Positions 15,769 to 24,403 of a stretch of DNA of 37,141 nt are shown here, one piece after another. The DNA is from Tropicimonas sp. IMCC6043 (GTDB lineage Bacteria; Pseudomonadota; Alphaproteobacteria; Rhodobacterales; Rhodobacteraceae), in contig NZ_SELO01000038.1 in assembly GCF_004146235.1 (NCBI RefSeq), positions 1 through 37,141 on the forward strand. Reading direction: 5' to 3'. The translations under genes were made by a program, and so were the position numbers. Within the stretch, counting starts at the first letter, position 1. Each line of letters starts with the position of its first letter. Under the pieces are notes generated by a model. That model saw only the letters and a list, made by a program, of their open reading frames with translations, made no database searches and had not been told where the DNA came from.

Positions 15769-16586
15769 GGCCTTGTTGCACAAATCGAGATCTGACCGCG
15801 GCCGCCCTTTCCCCGGGCGGACTGTTCCTGCGGTCTCTGTGACAGGTGTGCCAAGCTCGGTGTAGCCGTTCAGGATTGCGATACGGACCTGCAGCTCTGC
15901 AACGTGTCATTCGAAATCACGCGCCATCAGGGCGTGGGCAAGCCGCTTGATACAATTCATCTTTGACTCGACCCGGCTTTGGCGGTGATGGCTGCTCCGT
16001 CGCCGCCAGAGGGCTCGGCCCGGGTCCTTCGATGCCGGCAGAGCCGCGTTGCGTGCAATCGCTCCCGGGAAGTAATTCGCCGACGAATGGCGGCGGCGTT
16101 TCGCGCTGCCGTGCTGACGCGCGACCCACTCACCTTCGCCCCCGGTCTTGATGCCGGTGCGGTCGATCAGGAGGCTCGGCGAAACCGTGCCACCCCGGAA
16201 CGGGATGCTCACGTTCAGCTTCTGTTGGCGGCGCCTCAGGGTGCTAACGCCCGGCACTGTCCAAGCCAACCCCTCCAACCGCAGCAGGCTCTCGACGGAT
16301 CCGGTCGTCTGCCCCAGCGGCATACGAAACGGTACCTTCAAAGTAAGGCAGGTCTGGACCGCAGCATCGCTGAAATCCGGCTGCCGGCCACGCTTGCCAG
16401 TGGGCGGTAGTCGCCATTTCATCTCGGGATCGAACCAGACCCTCATCGGTCCACGCCGTTTCAACGCCTCATTGTAAGCCGCTCAGTTCGTGGTCTTGCA
16501 CTTCGTCGGGGGCCAACTGCTCCTGACTCCCAGTTATCTCACTGGATTGATTCAGTGAATCCAAAACCGACTTTTTCAACAAGGCA
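15769..16586 (-). mobile_element. Degenerate IS5-family insertion sequence
   Basis: The right end GGCCTTGTTGCACAAATC (15769-15786) is an imperfect inverse of the left end at 16569-16585, which reads GCCTTGTTGAAAAAGTC on the minus strand. Fourteen of seventeen positions agree. The enclosed gene is an IS5-type transposase with a deletion and a nonsense codon. The remaining length of about 0.8 kb is short for this IS group, which I know at roughly 1.0-1.1 kb. No target duplication is evident at the flanks. The boundaries are therefore approximate. Confidence 0.65.
15790..16476 (-). pseudogene. IS5-family transposase, internally deleted and interrupted
   Basis: The frame shows typical IS5-type segments in order: YNEALKRRG upstream of the first methionine, VWFDPEMKWRLPPTGKRGRQ, QTTGSVESLLRLEGLAW, LLIDRTGIK (first catalytic Asp) and GEGEWVARQHGSAKRR. 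The sequence then jumps directly to PGAIARNAAL and SRVESKMNCIKRL (catalytic Glu). The part that should carry the second Asp, around 16090, is missing, roughly 65-75 codons by comparison with intact relatives as I remember them. At 15907-15909 a TGA stands where relatives have an arginine after ARDF-E/D. Recognisable sequence (VAELQVRIAILNGYTELGTP) continues beyond it. No start codon is evident before YNEAL. The element is inactive. Confidence 0.8.
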
Positions 16587-16614
16587 GCCCGACGTCGCTC
16601 CACCGGTCGTTTCG

Positions 16615-19600
16615 TCATTCTGCCGCGATTGCAAGTTCGATGATTGTGTCCTGTTTCATTGGTTCCGTGTGCTTCCGCGGTACGCGGTACCACAGAGCGT
16701 ACAGAGCCGGCAGGAAAAACAGGGTCAGCAGGGTCGCCACCAGAAGACCGCCCATGATGACCATGGCCATCGGCCCCCAGAAGACGGAACGAGACAAAGG
16801 GATCATCGCGAGGATTGCGGCCAGCGCTGTCAGCACCACCGGCCGCGCACGGTGAACTGTCGCCTCGACAATCGCGCTGCGCCGGTCACGACCGCTCCGA
16901 ACCTCAGCCTCGATCTGGTCGACCAGGATCACCGAGTTGCGCATGATCATCCCCGCCAACGCGATCTGGCCGAGAAGGGCCACGAAGCCGAAGGGCGCAC
17001 TGAAGAGGTTCAGCGCCAGAGATGCCCCGATGAGTCCCAAAGGCGCCGTGATCAGGACGATCGCCAACCGCGAGAAGCTTTGCAGTTGTATCATCAGGAT
17101 CGTCAGCGTTGCCGTCAGCATGATCGGGAACATTGCAAAGATCGACCCGTTGCCTTTCTCGCTCTCCTCGATCGTGCCCCCTGTCTCGATGCGGTAGCCG
17201 GCCGGAAGGGCCTCCTTGATCGGCTCGAGCAGCGACAGGATCTGGCTTGAGACCTGCGGGGCTTGAACACCGTCAACGATGTCGGCGCGAACGGAAATCA
17301 CAAGATCCCGGTTGCGACGCCACAGGATCGGCTCTTCGAACGAGGGTTCGATTCGGGCGACCTGCGAGAGCGGAACCGGCACACCGTTGCGGCTCACAAC
17401 CGTCAGGTTGCCGAGACCGCTGGCATCCAGACGTTCGCTGGCCACGGCGCGGGCAACGACCGTCACGATGTCATTGCCATCGCGCATCTGGGTCACGTCC
17501 AGGCCGTTGACGAGCGTCTGCAGTCTTTCGGCCACGTCTTGCGGTGCCAACCCCAGGGCGCGTGCGCGGTCCTGGTCGATGACCAGACGGATCGCAGGCG
17601 TCATCTCGTTCCACTGGAGGTGTGCGTCCCGCACATCCGGGTTCGTCTGCATCACGTCACGCACCTGCGTCGCAATCCGGCGCACCTCGGTTGCGTCGTC
17701 GCCGATCACGCGGAACTGGACAGGATGCCCGACCGGCGGGCCGAAGTTGAAGCGGGACACGCGAACGCGCGCGCCGGACAGGGCACCATCGGCGATCGCG
17801 GCCTCAAGGCGTGTCTTGATCCGTTCGCGCGCTTCGGTGTCCTTCGACAGGATCACCGTTTCGGCAAATGCCGGGTTCGGAAGCTCGGGATTCAGCGCGA
17901 TCCAGAAGCGAACGCTTCCCCGGCCGATATAGCTCGTCGCGTGGATGACATCGGGATCCTCGGCCAGTAGCTCTTCCGCCTCCTCGACCATGTTCGTGGT
18001 GGCCGTGATCGAGGACCCTTCCGGCAGGCGCATCTGCAGGAACAGTTCCGGTCGCTCGGAGAGCGGAAAGAACTGCTGCTGAACGTTGGTGAATCCGAGT
18101 ATGGCGGCAACGAACAGCCCTGCGGTTGCGGCCACCACCTTGATCCGATGCCGGACACTCGCGTCGATCGCCGCACGGAGGGCACGATAGACCCGGCCCT
18201 GGTAGGGCGTTCCGTTGCCATGGCCCTCGGCCACCTTCGGCAGGAACTTCATCCCGAGATATGGCGTGAAGATCACCGCGACGAACCAGGAAACGATCAG
18301 CGAAATCGCCACGACCCAGAAGATGCCGCCGGAATACTCGGCAACGGCAGAGCGCGCGAAGGCAACCGGGATAAATCCCGCAGCCGTTACAAGTGTTCCG
18401 GTCAGCATCGGGAAGGCGGTAATATCCCAGGCGGCGGCAGCCGCTTCCGCGCGGCTCCAGCCCTGTTCCATCTTCACCATCATCATCTCGATGGCGATGA
18501 TCGCATCGTCGACCAGCAGGCCCAGGGCGATGATCAACGCGCCAAGGGTGATCCGGTTCAGGTCAATTCCCATGACAGCCATCACCAGGAAAACGATCGC
18601 CAGCACCAACGGCACCGACAGCGCCACGATCAGTCCGGTTCGCAGTCCGAGCGAGAGGAAGGAAACCAGCAGCACGATACCCAACGCCTCGGCAAACGCC
18701 TTCACGAATTCGGCGATGGAATGCTCGACAACCTCTGGTTGATCGGCGATCTGCTCGACATTCAGCCCGACCGGCAGACCTTCGCGGATTTCGGCCATTT
18801 CCGCATCGAGTGCCTCGCCAAGCGCGATAATGTTGCCGTTCTCCACCATCGACACGCCGATCCCGATGGCCGGCAATCCGTTCTGGCGCAGCAAGCTGCG
18901 CGGCGGATCGATGAACCCGCGCCGAACGGTGGCAATATCGCCCAGCCGGAAAACCCGCTCGCCCGCGGCGACGGGCACCGCCTCGATCGCCGCGACGCCA
19001 TTGAGCGCGCCGGTCATGCGCACCGGAATCGCGCTGGCATCGGTCTCGAACTGGCCCGCGGGCGTCAGCGCGTTCTGCCGTGCGAGGCTGTCGAAAATGG
19101 CGCGCGGTTCGATGCCCAGCGTCGCAAGCTTCACGTGGCTGAATTCTACGAAGATGCGTTCGGGCTGGGTGCCGATCAACTCGACCTTGCGGGCGTCCTG
19201 CACGCGCAGCAAGCGCTGACGGATATCTTCGCCGGCATCCTTGAGTTGGCCGATATCCAACCCGTCGGCGGTCAGCATGTAGACCACGGAATAAACGTCG
19301 CCATACTCATCGTTGACTTGCGGCCCAATTACGCCATGCGGCAGGCTTGGGCCGAGGTCGGCGAGCTTCTTGCGAACTTCGTAGAACAGATCCGGCACGT
19401 CCGCAGGCCGCGTATCGTCTCGAAACACGACATTCGCCGCCATGAATCCGGAGGTGGTGTAGGTCTCAACCCTGTCGAGATTCTGCAGTTCCTGAAGCTT
19501 CTTCTCGATTGGATCGGCAACCTGGTCGCGCATTTCTGCGGCAGTCGCGCCGGGCCATTGGGCCGACACGATCGCCACCTTGATGGTGAAATCGGGGTCT

Positions 19601-19716
19601 TCCGCGCGCCCGAGGCGCAGGTAGGACAGCGTGCCAGCCAGTGCCAGAATGATGATCAGGAACAACACGAGGGCAGGGTGGGCGACGGCGAAGCGGGAAA
19701 GGTTGAAGTCCTTCAT
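16615..19716 (-). CDS. RND efflux transporter, inner-membrane pump (AcrB/MexB-like)
   Basis: A 1033-residue proton-driven exporter with the RND layout. It has one N-terminal membrane helix (residues 12-33), a large periplasmic porter domain, six helices, and the same pattern repeated. The proton-relay aspartates are D403 and D404 in ALIIALGLLVDDAIIAIEMM. The second half carries LALNLFSAPFGFVALLGQIAL and MRNSVILVDQIEAEVRSG. The overall style (RAEDPDFTIKVAIVSAQWPGA) is that of the divergent HAE1-like RND pumps of proteobacteria rather than E. coli AcrB. The start overlaps the adaptor stop by four bases (ATGA). No outer-membrane channel gene follows, because the IS5 remnant begins about 30 bases beyond the stop. 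A TolC-type partner must be elsewhere. The cargo is unknown. Confidence 0.93.
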   Translation of the reverse strand: MKDFNLSRFAVAHPALVLFLIIILALAGTLSYLRLGRAEDPDFTIKVAIVSAQWPGATAAEMRDQVADPIEKKLQELQNLDRVETYTTSGFMAANVVFRDDTRPADVPDLFYEVRKKLADLGPSLPHGVIGPQVNDEYGDVYSVVYMLTADGLDIGQLKDAGEDIRQRLLRVQDARKVELIGTQPERIFVEFSHVKLATLGIEPRAIFDSLARQNALTPAGQFETDASAIPVRMTGALNGVAAIEAVPVAAGERVFRLGDIATVRRGFIDPPRSLLRQNGLPAIGIGVSMVENGNIIALGEALDAEMAEIREGLPVGLNVEQIADQPEVVEHSIAEFVKAFAEALGIVLLVSFLSLGLRTGLIVALSVPLVLAIVFLVMAVMGIDLNRITLGALIIALGLLVDDAIIAIEMMMVKMEQGWSRAEAAAAAWDITAFPMLTGTLVTAAGFIPVAFARSAVAEYSGGIFWVVAISLIVSWFVAVIFTPYLGMKFLPKVAEGHGNGTPYQGRVYRALRAAIDASVRHRIKVVAATAGLFVAAILGFTNVQQQFFPLSERPELFLQMRLPEGSSITATTNMVEEAEELLAEDPDVIHATSYIGRGSVRFWIALNPELPNPAFAETVILSKDTEARERIKTRLEAAIADGALSGARVRVSRFNFGPPVGHPVQFRVIGDDATEVRRIATQVRDVMQTNPDVRDAHLQWNEMTPAIRLVIDQDRARALGLAPQDVAERLQTLVNGLDVTQMRDGNDIVTVVARAVASERLDASGLGNLTVVSRNGVPVPLSQVARIEPSFEEPILWRRNRDLVISVRADIVDGVQAPQVSSQILSLLEPIKEALPAGYRIETGGTIEESEKGNGSIFAMFPIMLTATLTILMIQLQSFSRLAIVLITAPLGLIGASLALNLFSAPFGFVALLGQIALAGMIMRNSVILVDQIEAEVRSGRDRRSAIVEATVHRARPVVLTALAAILAMIPLSRSVFWGPMAMVIMGGLLVATLLTLFFLPALYALWYRVPRKHTEPMKQDTIIELAIAAE

Positions 19717-20843
19717 GATTGTTCTCCCGTGAGGACGGGCCGAACCGGCTCGCCGTCCGTAAGCTTGTGTGCGCCAAGCACGACGACCTTCTCGTTCTCG
19801 CTCAGACCGTCGCTGATCCGCACGGTGTCAGCGCCAAAACCGGCGACCGTGACGTCGCGCGATTCAATCCGTTCGTTCGGGCCGACAACCCAGACACTCG
19901 CTCCGCCATCCCCGTAATTCAGTGCCGCTAATGGCAATTCGGCACGGCGAGCCTGTCCGTCTCTGCTCAACCACACCGTGGCGCTCATTCCCAACGCCGC
20001 GGAGCCCGTGGGGTCTTCAAGGCGAAAGCGGGCCTGAAACGTTCTGGTGACCGGGTCCGCGACCGGCGACAGTTCGGTCAGAACCGCGGTGAGGCGTTTT
20101 TCCGGGCTGGACCATAATTCAACCGTTGCGTCGGCATCGCGAGAGTCGGAGAGCAGCGCTTCCGGAATGGCAATCACAGCCTCGCGCTCGCCGTCATTCG
20201 CAGCTTCCACGATGGGCTGCCCAGCAGCGACGACTTGCCCGACTTCGACGAACTCGCGGGTGACTACGCCATCTTCGGCGGCGCGAAGGGTGGCGTATCC
20301 GATCTGGTTCCTTGCCAGTTGCACGTTGCGTTCTGCTCTCAGCAGGCGCGAACGGGCTTCTTCGGTCGCCGCCGTGCCGAGATCCGTGGCTCTGTCGGTC
20401 GCCCAGCCGCCGGATTTCAGGGACTCGATCCGAGTCAGGTTCTCCGTTTCCGTCGCGAGCGCGATCCGAGCCGCCGACAGCTCTGCCTCGGCGGACTCGA
20501 GCTGCAATTGGAAATCGGTGTCGTCCAATTTGCCGATCACGTCTCCGGCGGCGATCCTGTCGCCAACGCTAACCATTTTCGCTCCCACCTTGCCGGCGAC
20601 GCGAAAGGCGAGCTGCGATTCCGTCTTCGCTGCAATCGTGGCGGGAAAGCTCCGGACTGAGCTGCCGCGGGACATCTGGACTGCGGTGACGAGCACCGTT
20701 CTGGCAACGGGCTGAATTGCTTCCTGTTGCGGCACCGCTGCACGGGCACCGGTCCGTGAGAGGTGCTCTGGAAGAAGAACTGCGGATCCGGCGGCCAGGC
20801 CGAATCCTGCAATGGTCGAGGCGATCAAAACTCCGGGTCGCAT
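19713..20843 (-). CDS. RND efflux membrane-fusion (periplasmic adaptor) protein
   Basis: A 376-residue adaptor linking the pump to an outer-membrane channel. A single hydrophobic segment at residues 4-24 acts as membrane anchor or signal. No lipobox cysteine is visible. The lipoyl half-motifs (FRVAGKVGAKMVSVGDRIAAG near residue 80 and RAAEDGVVTREFVEVGQVV near residue 205) flank a long coiled-coil hairpin of roughly 90 residues rich in Ala, Glu and Arg. Beta-barrel and membrane-proximal domains follow. AAGGAG lies upstream of the ATG at 20843. It is the first gene of the pump operon, divergent from the TetR gene, with operator-like palindromes between them. Confidence 0.92.
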   Translation of the reverse strand: MRPGVLIASTIAGFGLAAGSAVLLPEHLSRTGARAAVPQQEAIQPVARTVLVTAVQMSRGSSVRSFPATIAAKTESQLAFRVAGKVGAKMVSVGDRIAAGDVIGKLDDTDFQLQLESAEAELSAARIALATETENLTRIESLKSGGWATDRATDLGTAATEEARSRLLRAERNVQLARNQIGYATLRAAEDGVVTREFVEVGQVVAAGQPIVEAANDGEREAVIAIPEALLSDSRDADATVELWSSPEKRLTAVLTELSPVADPVTRTFQARFRLEDPTGSAALGMSATVWLSRDGQARRAELPLAALNYGDGGASVWVVGPNERIESRDVTVAGFGADTVRISDGLSENEKVVVLGAHKLTDGEPVRPVLTGEQS

Positions 20844-20885
20844 GGGGGGCTCCTTTGTGACTTTCGAAGAATGTGAGCTAATTAA

Positions 20886-20923
20886 TGACGAATGTCAAAA
20901 AACGTCATGTAACAATTGTAACA
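20886..20923. promoter_or_regulatory. TetR operator candidates between adaptor and tetR
   Basis: A 22-bp dyad with perfect TGACG and CGTCA ends and 12 bases between lies at 20886-20907. Immediately after it is TGTAACAATTGTAACA (20908-20923), whose core ACAATTGT is a perfect palindrome and whose 16 bases are symmetric at 14. Both lie in the divergent promoter region. Either or both may be the site of the adjacent TetR protein. A TTGACA (20945-20950) lies further toward tetR, without a clear matching -10. Confidence 0.45.
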
Positions 20924-20983
20924 CGTCAAACGGTAGACGTCGCGTTGACACCGCACTATGTTTGTAGAAACGAAGGAAGAAAC

Positions 20984-21667
20984 ATGACCGAGCATGATAT
21001 CGAGACATCAGGCCCACCCGCAACAGGCCGGCCGGGGATGCGTGCCGGTGCTGCCAGATCGGCGGACACCGACGCAATGCACGACCGAATCGTGGAGAAG
21101 GCTGAGCAACTGGTCCGGCAATTCGGCTTCCAGAAGACCACCGTTGCCGACATCGCCGCCGAACTCGACATGTCGCCGGCCAATGTCTATCGCTTTTTCT
21201 CTTCCAAGGCGGCGATCTGTGAGGACGTGGCGCGCAAGCTTGCAGCCGACGTTCGCGAGAAAATGCGCGAAGCGGCGGATGATCCTTCGTTGGGTGCCCG
21301 CGAGCGGTTACGTCGACTGGTCCTTGCCAATCACCACGAGATCGTGAACCGCTGCATCGCTGACAAGCGGACCCACGCAATGGTCCATGCCGCGGTCGAG
21401 AACAACTGGAGCGTCGTGCAGGAGCACCAGGAAAGCATCCGCCAGATGATCGCCGAGATCATTTCGGACGGGATCGACGCCGGAGAGTTCAGCGTGTCCG
21501 ATCCGGAGGCCGCCTCGCATTGTTTCCAGGCAGCCCTTATCTCGGCATGCCATCCCGTTATCGTCGAGGGCCGGTTGAGGGCCGGAGAAGACATCCAGCC
21601 TACCCTCGATCCCTTGCTCGATTTTGCCCTTCGGGGTCTGGGGTCGCGGGAACCTTCCGGCGGCTGA
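20984..21667 (+). CDS. TetR family transcriptional regulator
   Basis: A 227-residue repressor-type protein. The helix-turn-helix spans about residues 33-80 (IVEKAEQLVRQFGFQKTTVA, then the recognition helix MSPANVYRFFSSKAAICEDV). The variable ligand domain is helical. The start at ATG 20984 is chosen for the GAAGGAAG just upstream. The longer frame from 20885 would read through the operator region. The protein still has about 31 residues before the DNA-binding domain, longer than usual and rich in Gly, Pro and Arg. It diverges from the RND pump genes and very probably represses them until a pump substrate binds. Confidence 0.9.
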   Translation: MTEHDIETSGPPATGRPGMRAGAARSADTDAMHDRIVEKAEQLVRQFGFQKTTVADIAAELDMSPANVYRFFSSKAAICEDVARKLAADVREKMREAADDPSLGARERLRRLVLANHHEIVNRCIADKRTHAMVHAAVENNWSVVQEHQESIRQMIAEIISDGIDAGEFSVSDPEAASHCFQAALISACHPVIVEGRLRAGEDIQPTLDPLLDFALRGLGSREPSGG

Positions 21668-21773
21668 GACGGACCCCAAACGCGAATGACAGGTGTCTTT
21701 CATTGGGCCAATGGCCTGGGCGATTGTTTTGCGGATACTGCGCGCAAAGAAATTATGTTTCCGGCGAATGCGT
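21668..21773. terminator. Short inverted repeats between convergent tetR and PP2C genes
   Basis: CATTGGGCCAATG (21701-21713) is a perfect odd palindrome. TTTGCG (21728-21733) pairs with CGCAAA (21743-21748) across a nine-base loop. Either may mark the ends of the two convergent transcripts. Neither has a convincing T-run, so the call is weak. Confidence 0.25.
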
Positions 21774-22739
21774 TTAGATGTTCGAGGAAGTTGCGACGAT
21801 CACGACGGTCCGATCATCGAAGAACTCGGCCTCGGTCGATCCCTTGACCGTCGCGAATGGTCCGATGCGATGGAAGTCCTCTGCCTCCGCTCGGGCGAAG
21901 GCAGCTTCCCAAGCGGCGGCTGTGGGTGCATCGGGCAGCGCGGCGTAGCCGTCCGAATAAAGCTCAATGCTCGAGACCTCCGACTTGGGCCTCGTGAAAT
22001 CCAGTAGCTCGGTCAGCGCCGAGTCGGTGCCGTTGAGGGTCTCGAAACAAAGCGGATTGCCACGGCTGTTGCCGAACTGGTGCTGAATCTGAATCCCGCC
22101 GGACAGGAACCTGTCGACGAGTTCGATCTGCGGGGCCAGCCCGGCAGCGCGAGCGGTGGCCTCGATGATCTCATTTGCCTCGGCGACCGACAGAAGGCCG
22201 CGTTCCACCGCTTGGTCGAAGCCCAGGAGGATGGTGGCGCGGGCCGACATCTCGACCTCATCGCCCAAGCCAAACCGGCTGCTGAGAAGCTTGAAGACGG
22301 CGACGCGCGCGATTGTCGCGACGGTGTCGATCAGCTTCTCGGAGCGGAACGCCTCGGTCGCATTGATCCTGAGGCCGCTGTCCCCGAGGAGCAACAACCG
22401 CCAGTCTTCCCCGCAATCGAGTGCGATGGCGGCCGTGGTCGAGGGCGGAATGAACAGGTCCAAGCCGTCGCTCGCGCGACGCAGAGCGGAGGCGAGGTGC
22501 TCGATGATCTCGCGTCCCGGCATTCCTGACACTTTCGCTTCCTGCGCCAGCGCGGCCATCGCCGAGGCGGCGGCCAGAGCCGCAAGGCGCCCTGCGGCAA
22601 TCCCGTCGACGCGCGTGCCACGCGGATCGGTCGCACCGTCGAAGACACCGTAGACCAGCCCCGGCACCACCAGTGGCACGTCGTCTCCCGGATCGGAGCC
22701 ATCACGGAATTTCGAGCGGTTGAAGACTTCGATGCGCAT
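21774..22739 (-). CDS. PP2C-like phosphatase domain protein in an ABC importer operon
   Basis: A 321-residue soluble protein with the PP2C (PPM) metal-site motifs spread in the usual order. These are the VYGVFDGATD motif (residues 29-38), LLLLGDSGLRI (GDS 119-121), ELYSDGYAAL (SDG 262-264) and FDDRTVVIV (DD 308-309). The N-terminal acidic and Arg motifs of eukaryotic PP2Cs are weaker, and a helical insert fills residues 135-215. PP2Cs are metal-dependent Ser/Thr protein phosphatases. A small-molecule substrate is also conceivable here. The start has GGGA just upstream and lies eight bases after the permease stop, so it belongs to the same transcript. Its presence as last gene of an importer operon is unusual. 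It could dephosphorylate an imported phosphosugar or regulate the transporter. Both ideas are inference. Confidence 0.8.
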   Translation of the reverse strand: MRIEVFNRSKFRDGSDPGDDVPLVVPGLVYGVFDGATDPRGTRVDGIAAGRLAALAAASAMAALAQEAKVSGMPGREIIEHLASALRRASDGLDLFIPPSTTAAIALDCGEDWRLLLLGDSGLRINATEAFRSEKLIDTVATIARVAVFKLLSSRFGLGDEVEMSARATILLGFDQAVERGLLSVAEANEIIEATARAAGLAPQIELVDRFLSGGIQIQHQFGNSRGNPLCFETLNGTDSALTELLDFTRPKSEVSSIELYSDGYAALPDAPTAAAWEAAFARAEAEDFHRIGPFATVKGSTEAEFFDDRTVVIVATSSNI

Positions 22740-22747
22740 CAGATCCC

Positions 22748-24403
22748 TCAGAGGAACGCCGAGTCTCGGTTCTCGGAAAACCGGAAAACGGCATAGACGC
22801 AGACTCCTGTGCAGAGCAGCAGGACCGTCGACAGGGCTGCCGCGAGCCCGAACTCTCCATCCAGAACTGCAAGGTAGATAGAGACCGGCATCGTGAGCGT
22901 GCCGCTGTCGTAGATGATCAGCGTGCCGGACAACTCGTTGATAGCCGTGATGAAACTCATCAACGAGCCGACGATCAGGCCCGGCAGGATCAGGGGAACA
23001 GTCACCTTGAGAAAAGCCGACAGGGGCGGTGCGCCGAGATTGATGGCTGCCTCCTCCATCGAGGGCTTCACCTGTCTGAGACTGGAAGTGGTGGAGCGCA
23101 CGCCATAGGGCAGGCGGCGGATGAAGTAGAGCAGGATCAGCAGCCAGGCCGCGCCGATGCCGCCGAAGACGCCGGTTCGGAAGGTGGTCACGAAGCCGAT
23201 GGCCATGACGACGCCCGGAACGAGGTAGGGCACCATCATCAGGAAATCGATGCTGCCCGACGCCTTAGTCTCGCGTCGCACGATGACGTAACTGATCAGC
23301 GCCGAGAATATGGTGATCAGCGCCACGGCCGACAGCGCGAAGAGAAAACTGTTGCCCACGGCCATCGGTGCCTGCCGCCACATCCGCTCATAGCTCTCAA
23401 GGCCGAAGCCCCCGACAAAAACGGGCCCGTTCGTCTTCAGGAACGAGGTGTACACGACCACGAGGTTGGGCAGCATCGCGATGAGAACGGCGCCATGGCA
23501 GAAGACGTGCACGGCCACGTTCTTCCAGCCGGCCAGCCGCTTTTTTACAGGAAGGTTGGTCAGGCTGCTGGCATAGCGGCGGCGCGCAAGGATGCGGCGC
23601 TGAACCACGAGCGCCAGCATCGAGATCGCGATCATGATCATCGAAACCGTGACGGCTATCGTGGGCAGCCCGCCGAGTTCGGAGCGGTAGGCCGCGAAGG
23701 CGATGGTCGAGAGCGTGCGAAACCCGCGCCCGAGGATCGCCGGCGTGCCGAAATCGGCGATCGACAGAACGAAGCAGATGATTGCCCCTGTGCTAATGGC
23801 GGGGAAGACCAAAGGCAGGGTGATCTTTGTGAAGCGCTGCCACGGGGTGCAGCCGAGATTTTCGGCGGCGTCCTCGAAGGATTTGTTCACGGCCATCAGC
23901 GCCGTCTGGGTCATCAGGAAGACGAAGGGAAAGAATTTCAACGTGAAGACCAGGATGATGCCGTGAGCGCCGTAGATCGTTGGGGTCTCGATGCCGAACC
24001 GCTCGAAGAAATTGGTAATGAAGCCGTTGGAGCCCAGCATCATGATCCAGGCATAAGCGCCGATGAAGGGCGGTGCGACAAGGACGAGGATCGCCAGCGT
24101 CGAGATCCAGACCCGCCCCCAAAGATGGAAGCGCGCCGTGAAGAACGCCAGCGGAATGCCGACAAGGCAGGCGCCGATGGTGCCAAGGACGCCGACAAAA
24201 AGCGTGTTCTTCAATCCCCTGAGATAGAAGTTGCGGGTGAAGACCTCGACGTAGTTGCCCAGCGTCCAGTTGCCGGTATCGGCGTCGACGAAAGACAGGA
24301 GCATCACCCGCAAAATCGGGATCAGAAGCAGGATCGCCAGCACGAGCAGCACGACGCCGGTGACAACGGTCCAGAAGTCCGGTCTGCGGCCAGCGATCCT
24401 CAT
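22748..24403 (-). CDS. ABC transporter permease, fused double domain (FbpB/AfuB-like)
   Basis: A 551-residue inner-membrane protein made of two ABC permease halves in one chain, each with about six helices. The EAA loops that contact the ATPase are visible as EDAAENLGCTPWQRFTKITLP in the first half (near residue 185) and EEAAINLGAPPLSAFLKVTVP in the second (near residue 460). This fusion is typical of the ferric-binding-protein-dependent and related importers (FbpB, AfuB, some phosphonate and phosphosugar systems). The start overlaps the ATPase stop by four bases (ATGA 24400-24403). Confidence 0.92.
   Translation of the reverse strand: MRIAGRRPDFWTVVTGVVLLVLAILLLIPILRVMLLSFVDADTGNWTLGNYVEVFTRNFYLRGLKNTLFVGVLGTIGACLVGIPLAFFTARFHLWGRVWISTLAILVLVAPPFIGAYAWIMMLGSNGFITNFFERFGIETPTIYGAHGIILVFTLKFFPFVFLMTQTALMAVNKSFEDAAENLGCTPWQRFTKITLPLVFPAISTGAIICFVLSIADFGTPAILGRGFRTLSTIAFAAYRSELGGLPTIAVTVSMIMIAISMLALVVQRRILARRRYASSLTNLPVKKRLAGWKNVAVHVFCHGAVLIAMLPNLVVVYTSFLKTNGPVFVGGFGLESYERMWRQAPMAVGNSFLFALSAVALITIFSALISYVIVRRETKASGSIDFLMMVPYLVPGVVMAIGFVTTFRTGVFGGIGAAWLLILLYFIRRLPYGVRSTTSSLRQVKPSMEEAAINLGAPPLSAFLKVTVPLILPGLIVGSLMSFITAINELSGTLIIYDSGTLTMPVSIYLAVLDGEFGLAAALSTVLLLCTGVCVYAVFRFSENRDSAFL

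Noticed and set aside
18148-19917. Long open frame on the plus strand opposite the RND pump (589 codons)
   Set aside because: It is antisense to a full-length RND gene with intact motifs. Its composition (His, Arg, Gln, Asp rich) is typical of a shadow frame in GC-rich DNA.
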